A stretch of DNA of 64,000 nucleotides from Magnaporthiopsis rhizophila (taxonomy: Eukaryota > Ascomycota > Sordariomycetes > Magnaporthales > Magnaporthaceae): the NCBI GenBank assembly GCA_003049465.1, contig PYSS01000019.1, positions 124,001-188,000 of the forward strand, in the 5' to 3' direction. This document shows positions 10,561 to 21,362 of the stretch, one piece after another. Below the pieces are notes generated by a model. The model saw nothing but the letters and a program-made list of their open reading frames with translations, had not been told where the DNA came from and did no database searches. The position numbers and the translations under genes were made by a program. Numbering within the stretch: the stretch's first letter is position 1; each line of letters starts with the position of its first letter.

Positions 10561-11760
10561 ATGCCTTCAAGAACACACACAAATCAGGCCGAGCTGGACA
10601 GGCGAAAGGTAGGTAGTTATTATGAAAACCTACACCCAGTACTGGGACGAAACCCCATTGACGATACCCTCCGCTCGTGCGCGCAGATTGTCGGCATCAA
10701 CAAGGAGACAGTGACCAATGTCTCCTCGACCGACTTCCCCGGCCACTACTTTGGCGAGGAGCATGCCTGGGATCTCGATCTCTTCTCCAAGACCTTCAGC
10801 ATTCAGTTCCACCAGAATGACCCGTACCACGCCTCCTTCAGCCTGGTCGGCATCGACGCCTCCATCGCCAACGCCTTCCGCCGCATCATGATCGCCGAGA
10901 TCCCCTCGCTCGCCATCGAGCGCGTCTTCATATCCAACAACACCTCTGTCATTCAGGACGAGGTCCTGGCCCAGCGCCTGGGCCTGGTGCCGCTCAAGGG
11001 CGCACGCGATGGCCTGCGCCGCTTCATGCGCGTCTACCGCAAGAGCGAGGCCGGCGGCTTCGACAGCTCCTTCGACTTCAACACGGTCAACCTGCGCCTG
11101 AGCGTCCAGTGCACGCGCAACGAGGCTGCCGCCCCGGGCGAGACCGACCCGGCGAAGCTCTACCACCATGCAAACGTTTACGCCCGCGACATCGAGTTCC
11201 TGCCCGAGGGCCAGCAGGCCGTCTGGTTCTCGGGCGACGGCGCCATCCAGCCCGTCAACCCGGACATCCTTCTCGCTAAGCTGCGGCCGGGCCAGGCCAT
11301 CGACCTCGAGATGCACGCCCACGTCGGCTACGGCTGGGATCACGCAAAGTTCTCGCCCGTCTGCACCGCCTCGTACCGCCTCATGCCCACCATCGACATT
11401 ACCCGCCCCATCCTGGGCGCCGACGCCGAGAAGTTCCGCGGCTGCTTCCCCGACGGTGTCATCGGCCTCCGCAAGGTCACGGCCGAGGACGCCGCGCGCA
11501 GCGGGAGTGGGTATGAGGGCCACAAGGGCGAGATCAAGGCTGTCGTCGAGGACCCCATGCGCGACACGGTCAGCCGCGAGTGCCTGCGCCATCCGGAGTT
11601 CGAGGGCAAGGTCAAGCTCGGCCGCCGAAGGGACCACTTCATCTTTTCGGTCGAGAGCACGGGCCAGTGGGGCAGCGACGAGCTCTTCCTCGCCGCCGTG
11701 GCAGAGCTCAAGTCCAAGTGCCAGAAGATGGAGCAGCAAGTCATCAACATGGCCAGGTGA
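10561..11760 (+). CDS. RPC40: RNA polymerase I and III subunit AC40 (RPAC1)
   Basis: The product is the alpha-like assembly subunit shared by nuclear RNA polymerases I and III, which pairs with AC19. Two exons (10561-10608, 10687-11760) give 373 residues. The 78-nt intron has a GTAGGT donor and GCGCAG acceptor and joins AELDRRK to IVGINKETVTNVSSTDFPG, a block typical of fungal AC40. The RpoA/Rpb3 dimerisation core is plain: FSLVGIDASIANAFRRIMIA, EIPSLAIERVFISNN, then DEVLAQRLGLVPL. The C-terminal part contains FSVESTGQWGSDELF, the second half of the dimerisation domain. The intron is a multiple of three and lacks a stop, so an unspliced transcript would still be readable with 26 extra residues; the family alignment argues it is an intron. 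Confidence 0.95.
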   Translation: MPSRTHTNQAELDRRKVGSYYENLHPVLGRNPIDDTLRSCAQIVGINKETVTNVSSTDFPGHYFGEEHAWDLDLFSKTFSIQFHQNDPYHASFSLVGIDASIANAFRRIMIAEIPSLAIERVFISNNTSVIQDEVLAQRLGLVPLKGARDGLRRFMRVYRKSEAGGFDSSFDFNTVNLRLSVQCTRNEAAAPGETDPAKLYHHANVYARDIEFLPEGQQAVWFSGDGAIQPVNPDILLAKLRPGQAIDLEMHAHVGYGWDHAKFSPVCTASYRLMPTIDITRPILGADAEKFRGCFPDGVIGLRKVTAEDAARSGSGYEGHKGEIKAVVEDPMRDTVSRECLRHPEFEGKVKLGRRRDHFIFSVESTGQWGSDELFLAAVAELKSKCQKMEQQVINMAR

Positions 11761-12128
11761 AGAGACGGCTGCCATTTTTTTTAATTGTCATTTGAACCTT
11801 CTTTCAATGTCATGTGAAGGTGCCAACTGTTTATAGACGATCTTCGCCATCTTGTACTTCCGCCCCAGGACATACCACCCGGCCGAGTCCTTTGCGCACA
11901 TCATTTGCATTTTTATATCCCTGCATTCGGTAGACTATGAAACGGCGTCTAGGTTAGGGAAAAGGTCTGGCAGGCAAAATATCAACATTTTAGTGCAGAA
12001 CATGCCGGATTATGTTTCCGTTCAAGAGTCATGCTCTGCTTGCCTGGGTGAGTCAGATCAGACAAGAGATGGCCTCTATGCAGATCAAAGCAATCAAGTC
12101 TATCAACAACCCGAGCCGGCCTCTATCT
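11761..12128. other. Convergent 3' region of AC40 and UBA3
   Basis: These 368 bp between two stop codons hold T-rich stretches suitable for 3' ends on both strands. There is no gene. Confidence 0.5.
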
Positions 12129-13727
12129 CTATGCGAACCGGAGGATGAATCGGAACACGATACTCATGAACGCCGGGTCCGTCACGGCAATTTCCTGCCC
12201 ACTCACAAGGCCCAGCTCCGACAGCGTCTTGTCCAAGTTTGGCCTCGTGGCTTCTTCGAGGTCCGCGGTGAGCTGGACGTACAGAGACTTGCCCTCGGCA
12301 CGGATGCTGGGCCGCTTGAGCTGGGCCGCGGGCTGGACGGCGAGGTGGTCGACCAGCTCGGCAAGAGTCCAGCGAGCCTCGACCTGCAGCGGGCGGGCCT
12401 CGTTGCCGCACACGGGGCAGTCCCCCTTGCGCTCGTGCTTGAAGGTGTACGTGTAGATGCTGTCGTCGCCCGAGTACATCATGTAGTTCTCCTCTGCGCC
12501 GAGCGAAGGAGCCGTGTTGGTGGCGATCTTGAAGGCCTCGTTGCAGCAGCTCGCCGCGATGATGGCGTTGGTCGAGGCGATGGCGGGGATGATGTTCTTG
12601 ACCACGCCCTGGGTCAGGGCGTAGGTGATGCCCGAGATGCCAAACTCGCGCGCGCGGGCCAGGGCCTTCTCGTACAGCCACGTGATGTGCTCCGGGTCGT
12701 CCTTGTCGAGGCTCGGGAACGGCTTCTCCTTGTCCCAGGCGATGACGTGGGCCCACTCGACGCAGTGCTCGGGCTGGCGAGGGATGGAGGCGATGGTACA
12801 GAGCGGCACGGCGGCGCGCGGCGCGTGCATGTCGAGCTGGCACTCGATGCACGACGTGACGGTGGGGAAGATGACGCGCGACTGGCCCTTGAAGCCCTCG
12901 GTGCCGCCGTCGATGAGCGGCTTGAGCGAGTCGAAGTTGCCCTCGTCCACCATGTCGCACAGCTTGGCGTTGATCCAGCGCCGCGCCTCGATGCTGTCCA
13001 GCCCGCACACGACGAGCTGGAACTGCATGTAGAAGTCGTCGTCGTAGTCCTGGATGCGCTTGTTGTGCGGCGTGATCCTGACGCCCTTGACCCGGCGTTC
13101 CACGAACCGGGCGGCCACCTCGGCCTTGTACTTACCCACGTCCGCCTTGCGGAAGAGGAACTGCCGGTTCAGATTAGAAATATCTATCGTATCTGTGAGC
13201 GACGGTTAAGTTAGTGAGGCTGGACTGGACTGTCAGCACTCGTCCTGGCTCCCTAAATCACGTACCCATATCAATGACGTGAATGTTCTTGAATCCAGAC
13301 AAGGCCAGGTTCTTCAAGATCTCGCATCCCAGGCCACCAGCGCCGCTTTCCTCGTTATTAGCTACCAGCGTTTCATCTACAAAACTGCAATTTGATGCCT
13401 TCAAGGGCCACAATGATCTGGACTTACATGACCCTATACCCATGTACACAGCAAGATTAGCACCGGACGTGACAGCCGAAACAGCAGACAAACGGGCAAG
13501 TAACGACGTACAATACGGACATCTTGTCCATGCTGCTGATTGCATTTTCTGGGCTGAAGGACTCCTCGTCCGTGAAGGGGCCGGGAGTTGTTCTGATTTT
13601 ATCTAGGTAGTGCCTGCACCATGAAGCGGTCAGCTGAAGGCTCTCGAAAAGAGGCTTAGAATGAGGAGGAGGGTCTGTACCATCTTGACAGCGGGGCCGC
13701 AGCAGGCATCTCTGTGTTGGTAGCCAT
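12129..13727 (-). CDS. UBA3: NEDD8-activating enzyme E1 catalytic subunit UBA3
   Basis: The protein activates NEDD8/Rub1 as an adenylate and then a thioester, as partner of ULA1/APPBP1, and feeds cullin neddylation. Five exons on the minus strand (13727-13681, 13613-13512, 13433-13428, 13345-13266, 13192-12129) total 1299 nt and 432 residues. The third exon is 6 nt (GGTCAT) and completes the nucleotide-binding turn SVLVIGAGGLGCEILKNLAL. Other landmarks are HVIDMDTIDISNLNRQFLFR (ATP/Mg site), the zinc pair CIEC near 193-196 with CPVC nearer the end, and the catalytic cysteine in PLCTIASIPRQPEHC at about residue 210. The final ~90 residues are the ubiquitin-fold domain that binds the E2. It is divergent from TEL2 and convergent with AC40. 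Confidence 0.95.
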
Positions 13728-14346
13728 TGTCCCTGCTGACGATGCCTCCTCGACTCCTGCCTTCAATCTTCAACTTGGGCTCGAACTGCAATCGTTTATT
13801 GTCGGTGCTTCTGACTTTGACAAGTGAATTTGAAGTCAGTCGCTCGGCCGCTGTGCTTGGTCAGAGAGCTGAGCTGGGCTGTATTTATGTTCCAGCCAGG
13901 AGCCTGCCTGGGGCGGAGCTGCGAGCGGGCTGATTGATTGTTGGTGCACGCCAGCAACCAAACGGAGTTAACTCGTATGGCTAGGAAGCGGGGGTTCTTA
14001 CAGCGAGGTTTTAGCTCCAAGGGTTTGCTTTTCAGCAGGCTTACCCGCTGGGGATCTTATCGATAACATCATTACAGGCGGCTGGATGCCTGAAACCCCT
14101 GCCGCCGTCACTAGAACATCCTAACGGGACCCACTTGAATGCAATCCAACACCAGGCAGCATCACCAGTGGAGGCCTAACTGCCCCTTCGCGACAGACAT
14201 CAAACAAGCTCGATTGAACGTACTCCTCTTCATTATATCCTTCGGATCATCGCGCATTCCATTGAAGTACGAGGATCACGGGTTCCATCTCACATCACTT
14301 CCATCGAGAGGCCCTTTCAAACAATGCCGCAGTCCCAAGTGATGAG
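13728..14346. promoter_or_regulatory. Shared divergent promoter of UBA3 and TEL2
   Basis: These 619 bp separate two divergent start codons. I found no coding sequence and no obvious TATA element. Confidence 0.5.
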
Positions 14347-17300
14347 ATGGACGACCTCTTCACACCCGTGAGCCAGGTGTACACCACCAGGACACAGGAG
14401 AAGCTGTTAGAAGTCAATATTCCGCAGGCGAAGCCTGAACCAGTGAGAACTCCAGTCCTTTCCAGCTATGCCGACGTTCTCGACGCACTCAAAAGCGAGC
14501 CCAACTATGAGACGCTTTCGTCTGTCCTCGAATACCTCGTCAATGGCATCCCGAGTGATGGAAAGGTCATGAACATACACTCGCCGAGCCCGCAAAACTC
14601 TCAGATAATACAAGCTCTGGTAACGGAAGTTGCTCCGAACTACTGGCGCCTGCTCAAGGATGAGGCCGAAAACGCTTTAGTAGCCGAAGGAAACCCCGGC
14701 AGTCCATCAACGCCCTATTATCTACTCCTGGCATGTCTGCGGAACCTATCGGGCGTCAATGCCATCCTCACCCACCTCAGGGGCTTAATAGGGGGGCTTG
14801 AGGCGTCCGCTGATGATGGTCGAAGATCACACACGGCTCTGACTCTTGAGTTGTTGATGGATCTGCTCTGCTCACTGCTCGCTGGACCAGAGACTATCCT
14901 TCAAATGTGGGAGAACACGACAGGGGGGCTCGAAGGTTCGAGCGCCATGGCGCGGCCACTGGCACAAGAACTCGTCAACGTTCTCGGCGGCGGCAGAGTT
15001 GTTTCTGTTGCCGCAGAAGCAGAGTGGACAATCAAGAAAAAGGACGACACGGACGCCGAGTTTTGGGTGGCGGCAAGCAAAGACCACAGTCTATGGCTGC
15101 TGCAAAACATCATCTACTGGGCTCGAAAGGACCCGCCGGAGTCACAGAGTAAGGTGATAACCGAGCTGCTCGTGAAGGCATTCAGACTTGGTCATTCTGG
15201 TAAGCCCAGCCCCCGCTGACACAAACCCCATCGGATAAGAGTATATCGCAGGCTCTCGCATGCTTCTTCCGGGGTATACTAACCTCCACCAGACATGATG
15301 GTTCAAGTACTGGTCGAGACGCTGCTTGTCAGGGAGTCTGATGATGGCAAGCATGTCTTCGATCGTTTATGCAAAGGCCTCCCCCATTTTGAGCAGCGCC
15401 GACTACTTTACTCTTTGCTGAAGTTCGCCTCGCGCGCATACTTCGACGGAGCGGCGGACCCGCCCGCCTCCGAACCCGAGACCTCTACCGTGGCCGCAGT
15501 GGCCGGTCTCCTCAACTCGGCCGTGCTCCAAGTCGAATCCAGAGTAAACTTGCTTCTATCCTGGCTGACTGACTCCTCGGGCGCGGCACCGGGTGAATCT
15601 GTTGGCATACGCCGTGCTGTTATCGCTGTTGTTGCACAGAAGAAGGAAGACATAACAACTGTAGTCGAGAAAAGCCTCGATCAGTTTGGCGACCAGCTGT
15701 ATGTCCGCCACGCTCCACTCTTGCAGCAAGAGGGTAAGACATTGTGACACCAACCTTCTTTTCTCTTGACCTCGCTAAATATTTACACCCACCGTAGCGC
15801 ATGCCCAGGTCCTCCTTCTGAGCGCCGGCTATTTGCACAGGGAAAACCCCGTAAAGCTGGCTCTGCTTGCCAAATCCAGCGCATACATGAATGCCATCTC
15901 CAACAGGCTAAGCGCGCCTCAAACACGAGCTCGGGTCCTTGGAATGATCGTTGGTGAGGCCCTGTCGAGCCTAGCCAAGACGGGAGGCAAGGGCCTCGAC
16001 TTCGACATGAACGAGACCAAGAGCGATGATGCAAAATGGTACAAGGCCTTGGTCGAAATATCGGATAGCATTGGACCTGTGGACTCGCTACAAAAGAAAG
16101 TCAAGACGCATGACCGCCCAAATGTCGCCAAGAAGGCAGCCAAAGCACAACAGAAACCACGAACACAAGCAAAACAATCGCTGCCCACACCAGCAACGCA
16201 GCCGAAAAAGCCAGCTATCGTGGAGGTTGTGGATAGTGACGAAGAAGAGGATGACCTCATCCCGTACGCCAAGCCGGATTCTGATCCGGAAGATTCGGAA
16301 GACGACGCGGAGCTAGTCAGGAGAGACAAACCTCGAGCTCCGGTTTACATCAGGGACCTGATCGCGTATCTGAGGGACTCCGAGAACTATGACCGGCAGC
16401 GACTGGCGCTAACCACTGCCCCCATCCTCATTCGCCGGAAAGCCAGCTATGGCACCGAAGTCCAGGAGCATGCCGAGGAGCTTGCCACCCTCCTCGTGGG
16501 TGTCCAGGACAAATACAACATGGACGATTTCGCCGACCTGCGGATCCAGGGCATGGTCGCCGTCTTTGTCGCTCAGCCGCAGAAGATGGGCCCTTGGTTC
16601 TCACGCACATTTTTCGACGGCGACTACTCACTCTCCCAGCGCGCATCGGTCTTGACGGTTCTCGGGCTGGGATCGAGAGAGCTTGCGGGCCATGAAAAAT
16701 CAGAGTATGCCGAGTCCGCCGCCTTCCCATCCAAGCGGCTACCCGAGAGCATGGAACGTCTGTACCCGGAGCAGGCCGGTTCTTCAGGAGACGGCCAATC
16801 GTCGGGGCGACTCCAAGCACTACCCCGCAACGCCATCGACAGCATCGCGCGGTCAATAACACAGTCTTTCATGGCGCCAATGGCGGCCAGCGCAGCGGAT
16901 GCGGCGACCGGCCCCGATGCCCTGAAGCTGTCGTCCTTTACGTCGCGCCTGCAGCAGAAGCAGGGGGCCTCGCCGTCGTCGGGCAAGAAGACCCGCCTCC
17001 GCGCCATCCCCAACACCACGGCGCAGTTCCTCTGCACCGCCGTCTTCTTCCCCTTAACAGCACGGTTTCAGGTGGCACTGCGGTCTTCGACGTCGGTCGG
17101 GGGCCGCGGCGGGGTCGTGGCCCAGCCGGAGCTCCTCTCGCACCTCCTCCGGACGTTGGGGCTGCTGGTGCACGCGGCGGGGCCGTCGACGCTGTCGCTG
17201 CCCGACATGACGGCCGAGCTCTGGCGCTTGGTCCTGCAGGTGCGGGCGCGCTGTGCGGGAGAGCTCGGCGTGACGCGCGCCGCTCTGTTTGCGCTTCTGG

Positions 17301-17554
17301 CCCTGCTGGACGTCAACGGTGGTGGCGGTGGCGGCGGCGGCGACGCGCGCATGAGAGATGTGTGCCGGGACCTTGGCCGCGAGGTCGTCGAGACCCAGGA
17401 GTGGGTCTCGCTCATCTTTGAAGGGACGCGAGGTGGGGATGGAACAGGAGGCGAGGAGGATGAGGTCAAGATGCTGGCGGCAGGAGTGCTGATCCGGCTT
17501 AGGGAGGCAATGGACAAGTTCCGGGCTTTTATGATTGGGGATATGATAGGCTAG
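14347..17554 (+). CDS. TEL2: Telomere length regulation protein TEL2 (TTT complex)
   Basis: This is a HEAT-repeat scaffold of the Tel2-Tti1-Tti2 complex, which stabilises PIKK kinases (Tel1/ATM, Mec1/ATR, TOR, Tra1) with Hsp90-R2TP. Three exons (14347-15199, 15293-15733, 15798-17554) sum to 3051 nt and 1016 residues. Introns have GTAAG donors and CTAAC/CTAAA branch sequences. The protein is helical throughout. At about residue 640 there is an acidic segment (VVDSDEEEDDLIPY) followed by an Asp/Glu/Ser-rich tract. Then comes the diagnostic Tel2 core, PVYIRDLIAYLRDSENYDRQ, with LADLRIQGM-like sequence (FADLRIQGMVAVFVAQP) further on. A glycine run (about 930) interrupts the C-terminal helices. 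The acidic DSDEEE resembles the CK2-phosphorylated motif by which Tel2 binds the PIH1 subunit of R2TP in other eukaryotes. Confidence 0.9.
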
Positions 17555-17921
17555 TCTAGGCCTTGTATGGGAATTTCCGGGGCTTCTGCCAGTTTTCTTA
17601 TTGTGCCCTGGACGAAGGCGCGGAAATACGGTTAGTGCCGGAGGGAGACCGCTATGACTATAAGTCTTTTCTCCTCGCAAATCACGTCGGCCTCTGATTC
17701 CGACCCCCTAGCCTTAGGTAGCTTGTGGTCGTCCTCAGGGTTCCACGTGACATCGCATCAGGCGTTCCCAGTCCTGTGGGTCAAGCATCCCCACTAAAAG
17801 GCCCGCGAGCTAGGTTTCCATTGCCTTTACATCATCCCGGACCCTTGGCTGACACTTTGCTTGGAAATCCCGTGGCAGCGTAAAATCGCGTGCGTGCTCG
17901 TCTCCCTACCTCCTGTTCGTC
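17555..17921. other. Intergenic between TEL2 and COX17
   Basis: These 367 bp serve as TEL2 3' end and COX17 promoter. Nothing else was seen. Confidence 0.4.
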
Positions 17922-18324
17922 ATGGGACAAACAGCCTCCAAGCCGGATACAATGGCATCGCAAGCAGCCAGGATGCGTAGGTCAAAGCCTCCAGGTCACT
18001 CTCTTGGCAAAGCTCAGATTCTGACATCCTCCAGCTTCGCTCGCCCCCGTGGCTCCGGCGCAAACTTCCAAGTCGTCCGACGCGGCCGAGAAGCCCAGGG
18101 TGAGTTTGACACCACCGCGGCCTTTTGTTCCGTGTCGCTTTTGTTACAGCTAGCGGCTGGCTTACCAATTTCACTCGAATCAGCCTTGTTGCGTCTGCAA
18201 GGACGAAAAAGCAAGGCGCGACGAGTGCATGCTCTTCTCGAGTGCCAAGGATCCGGCTGAGGACTGCAAGACGACGATCCAGCAGTACCGGAGCTGCATG
18301 GAGGGCTTCGGCTTCAAGATCTGA
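17922..18324 (+). CDS. COX17: Copper chaperone COX17
   Basis: The product delivers Cu(I) in the mitochondrial intermembrane space to Sco1 and Cox11 for cytochrome c oxidase assembly. Three exons (17922-17976, 18035-18099, 18184-18324) give 86 residues. The C-terminal half is unmistakable: PCCVCKDEKARRDECMLF, then an acidic linker and CKTTIQQYRSCMEGFGFKI. It contains the CCxC copper site and two CX9C pairs (C-KDEKARRDE-C and C-KTTIQQYRS-C). The N-terminal ~40 residues are a flexible Ala/Pro/Ser/Lys tail. The first Met gives MGQTASKPDT; a second Met at codon 11 (MASQAARM) is an equally good start and closer to usual Cox17 N-termini. Intron 1 joins ARM to PSLAPVAP in frame, and intron 2 joins EKPR to PCCVC. 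Confidence 0.93.
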
Positions 18325-18700
18325 ACCAGTCGCGCAGCGGGAAATGACACCGTTACGACTGCATGGACCATAGAGGCCTTGGCTCTGTACGATTTACTGC
18401 CCATGACGCTGTGATCTAGGGTTGGATCACGGCGCCGTTGTATATACGACGCGGATATTTATCCGCTCGAGGAACATGATAGACCGGCGTTTTATTCCCT
18501 TCAAATAACAAGACACAAAACTCATCTCTCAGCCATGATTTACAAGCTCAGCAAGCCTTTTCATCGAGAAGGGAGTCGACCCCTTGGAACACGGTCCATC
18601 ATCTGGCTCGTGACCAGAAGGCAAGCGCCACGCAAAATGTAACCAGTCAAGTCGAGGGCAGCCGGTGCAAAAGCATGGCTCGTGCCTTGCACCCTATCCT
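18325..18700. other. Convergent 3' region
   Basis: These 376 bp lie between the COX17 stop and the end of the coiled-coil gene on the opposite strand. No gene was seen. Confidence 0.4.
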
Positions 18701-19354
18701 TCATACCAGCCTCATCGCCGTGGCCCTCGAGCTGTGCCCGCCCCCCGAACCGGGACTGATGCCAGGTAGATTGCTCGCTTTGTCGCTCAAGCTCTTGTAG
18801 ACGGCCGAGAGACATGCGGCGAACGTGTCGTATTCGCCCTTCATCTCCTTCAACTTGCCAGCAATAGCCTGAAGCTTCGCGTCGCGCGCATCGAGCAGCT
18901 TAAGCAGCTTGGCGCAGATCTGATGACGCTCGCGGGCTCGATCGCCGTATCTGAATTGTGAGTGGGTTGACAATCCCCAATGTTTAGCTACATGCAAGTC
19001 GTGCGAGCGCCATTTCTGTGCAACTGCTGGACTTTCGTTGCAGACTCACATCCTCCTCTTCTTCTCCCGTATCTTGTCCTTGGAGCGCCGCTTGACTTCA
19101 TTGGCTTGCGCTTGGTACTCGTTGTTGATTTGGGCCAGCTTGTCATCCAGCAACTTTCTGTACTACAATGGCCGTGAATACAAACAGTTTTTGTTTTTCG
19201 TTCAAGTCGTGCACTTGCACTGGCGACGAGGGACGGCAGGTCCACGAGCGGTATAGCAAGCACAAACCTCGGCCGCTCGCTTTTTCAGAATGGACTGCGG
19301 AGCAGCTCTGCTACTGTTTCCTGAGGTCGGGGTCGCTTTTCTTCTGGGAGGCAT
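18701..19354 (-). CDS. Small basic coiled-coil protein, unknown function
   Basis: Three exons on the minus strand (19354-19268, 19162-19050, 18950-18701) sum to 450 nt and 149 residues. The start is MPPRRKATPTSGNSS. Splicing joins LKKRAAE to YRKLLDDKLAQIN, then KKRR to IYGDRARERHQIC. All acceptors follow TAG or CAG, and the frame is continuous only with these sites. The middle (about 28-125) is a long, highly charged helix predicted to form a coiled coil, with a basic KRRSKDKIREKKRR patch. The C-terminal ~20 residues are Gly/Ser-rich. The size, basic patch and coiled coil would fit a DNA- or kinetochore-associated accessory subunit, but this is speculation; I do not recognise the family. It is divergent from PXR1, 443 bp apart. 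Confidence 0.65.
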
Positions 19355-19797
19355 CTTGTCGAGAGTTGAAATCCGCGGGTTTTCCTTAAGACTCGGGCGC
19401 CGGCTGCCAGCGAGCGGATGGGAAGTTACAATTTGAGACGATGTGTATTTCTCCGTCTGAGGTAGGAGGGCTTTTGGCCTCCGCTCATTTTCTAGCCTGG
19501 GAAGTGCTTTATCCCCGTCCCGCTGCCAATTCGATGTCCTGAAGGAGCAGGCGCCTCGGTCGAGCGCTCTGTCAACGCCCAAAAAGGCAAGCGCGATGTC
19601 AGCGGGGGGCACCGGCCGGTCCACCGCGGATTGATATGATAAGATAAGGCAGTCCGGGCGGGCACCGCGAATGCCCCACGCGAAATTTTGGAAACGGGGA
19701 CGGAAAAAAATAGGGAGAAGCCGCAGCAAGCGTCAACGCCGCCCGTCGTCAAGCCTCGGCCAGTAGCTGCCGCCTTCTCCCGCCAGCCGTAGAAACG
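19355..19797. promoter_or_regulatory. Shared divergent promoter of coiled-coil gene and PXR1
   Basis: These 443 bp separate the two starts. An open frame continues upstream of the coiled-coil start to 19729, but its composition looks untranslated. Confidence 0.4.
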
Positions 19798-21019
19798 ATG
19801 GGTCTCGCAGGTCCAAAGAAGTAAGTTCTTACAAGCCTTAGAAACCTGGCCAAGCTCTCGACTCTACGCTAAGGCTCAGATGTAGTACATGCTGACCCCT
19901 GGCCAACACTCCAGCAAGCGCAAGCTGGGAAACGACCCGAACAACACGAAATGGAGTCGCAACACGGATTCGTTCGGCCACCGCATGCTGCGGTCACAGG
20001 GATGGCAGCCGGGGCAGTACCTCGGCCCGCAGGACTCGGCGCATGCGGCCTTCCATACCGCTGCGAGCGCATCGCACATCCGCGTCGCGCTCAAGGATGA
20101 TAACCTCGGTCTCGGTGCCAAGATCAACCGCGGGGACGAGTGTACGGGCCTCAATGCCTTCAAGGAGATGCTGGCTCGCTTGAACGGCAAGTCTGAGGCC
20201 GCCATCGAGCAGGACAAGAAGGCCAAGGAGGACCATATGCGGAGTGTCTATATCGAGCGCAAATTTGGAACCGTGCGTTTCGTCCGCGGGGGGTTCCTCG
20301 TCGGAGACAAAATAGAGGAATCGACAACTCTCGCCAAGAAGGATGATGTCAGCAAAAACAGCGAGGGCTCAACTGCGGCCAGCAGCGTCGAGGAAGCGTC
20401 CGAGGCGAAGGCCAAGAAAGAGAAGAAATCCAAGAAGCGAAAGGCCGATGATGCGGAGCCTGAGGGACAGTCAGAGGAGGAGCGGCGAAGTGAGAAAAAT
20501 AAGCGCCGGAAGGAGACCTCGGAAACAGGCGGGGACGGCAACAGAACCCCTGAGACCGAGAACGATGCTTCCACTACCGAGGCAAAGCCGAGGAGTAAAA
20601 AGGCGAAGAAGGAGAAGCGAAAGTGCAAGGAGGAAGAAGTTGTAGCTGTTGAGAAGGACTCTGCGGATAACAAAAGTGAAGAGAGAAAGGATAAAAAGAA
20701 AAAGGACAAGAAGAGGAGAGATAAACAAAAGCGGCACAAGGACTCTGAGGAAGTGAGTGTCAGCGAGGAGCCATCTCGGGAGTCTACAGCAACTCCGGCC
20801 ACCGGCACATCGACGCCAGTCGAGAGCGGCACCTCTACGCCGGTGTCCCAGGTGTCTGCCCGGTTCTTATCCAGGAGGCGATTCATTGCTCAGAAGAGGA
20901 TGGCACTCAACGACCCGCAAGCTCTCAACCAGGTAAGTGTGCAGGTTTCCGCCCGCTTTAGAATACCTCATGGCGAGGGTGCTAACATATTTTAGATCTT
21001 CATGATCAAATCCTCCTAA
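19798..21019 (+). CDS. PXR1: PinX1-related G-patch protein PXR1 (GNO1)
   Basis: This nucleolar G-patch protein activates the DEAH helicase Prp43 in rRNA and snoRNA processing; the mammalian relative also inhibits telomerase. Three exons (19798-19820, 19915-20932, 20996-21019) sum to 1065 nt and 354 residues. The 23-nt first exon encodes MGLAGPK, a family-typical beginning, and joins NKRKLGNDPNNTKWSRN. The G-patch follows (FGHRMLRSQGWQPGQYLG, then KDDNLGLGAK). Next is LNAFKEMLARLNGKSE, as in the family. From about residue 155 the protein is a long Lys/Glu-rich disordered tail with KKx(D/E) nucleolar-type repeats, followed by a Thr/Ser/Pro stretch and a short conserved end, RRRFIAQKRMALNDPQALNQ joined to IFMIKSS by the last exon. 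Confidence 0.95.
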
Positions 21020-21362
21020 GGGCTAGGCCTCAATATGAACAAAGAGACTACGGGTGGCTGGCTTTCATGTACATATAGATACCCCGGGGTTTGCCCCTTG
21101 TTCACAGGCGCCAGTTTTGCAATACATGCAAGATATTTGTCTCCCATACGTCATCACAGTCACGATAAGCGTGCCATATCTAATCATGGGGTGCTAACCT
21201 GGAACTAAGACAGTAAATGCAGTGAGTGGGTCTGTTGAGAAATAGGACAGAGAAAATCCTAGCGGCTCCTTCCATTATCACTCTGCCCTCCATCTCCAGC
21301 TTCAACTCCAGCTCACTTCCTCCACCCTGCCCCTCGCTCTCCCAACAGCAAAGTCGACGATC
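21020..21362. other. Intergenic
   Basis: This is the PXR1 3' end and the C/T-rich leader of the F-box-like gene. Nothing else was seen. Confidence 0.4.

Noticed and set aside
10630..11775. 381-codon frame opposite the AC40 gene
   Set aside because: Antisense shadow of GC-rich coding sequence, low-complexity Ala/Val/Leu/Asp.
12012..13214. 400-codon frame opposite UBA3
   Set aside because: Antisense shadow of the UBA3 exons.
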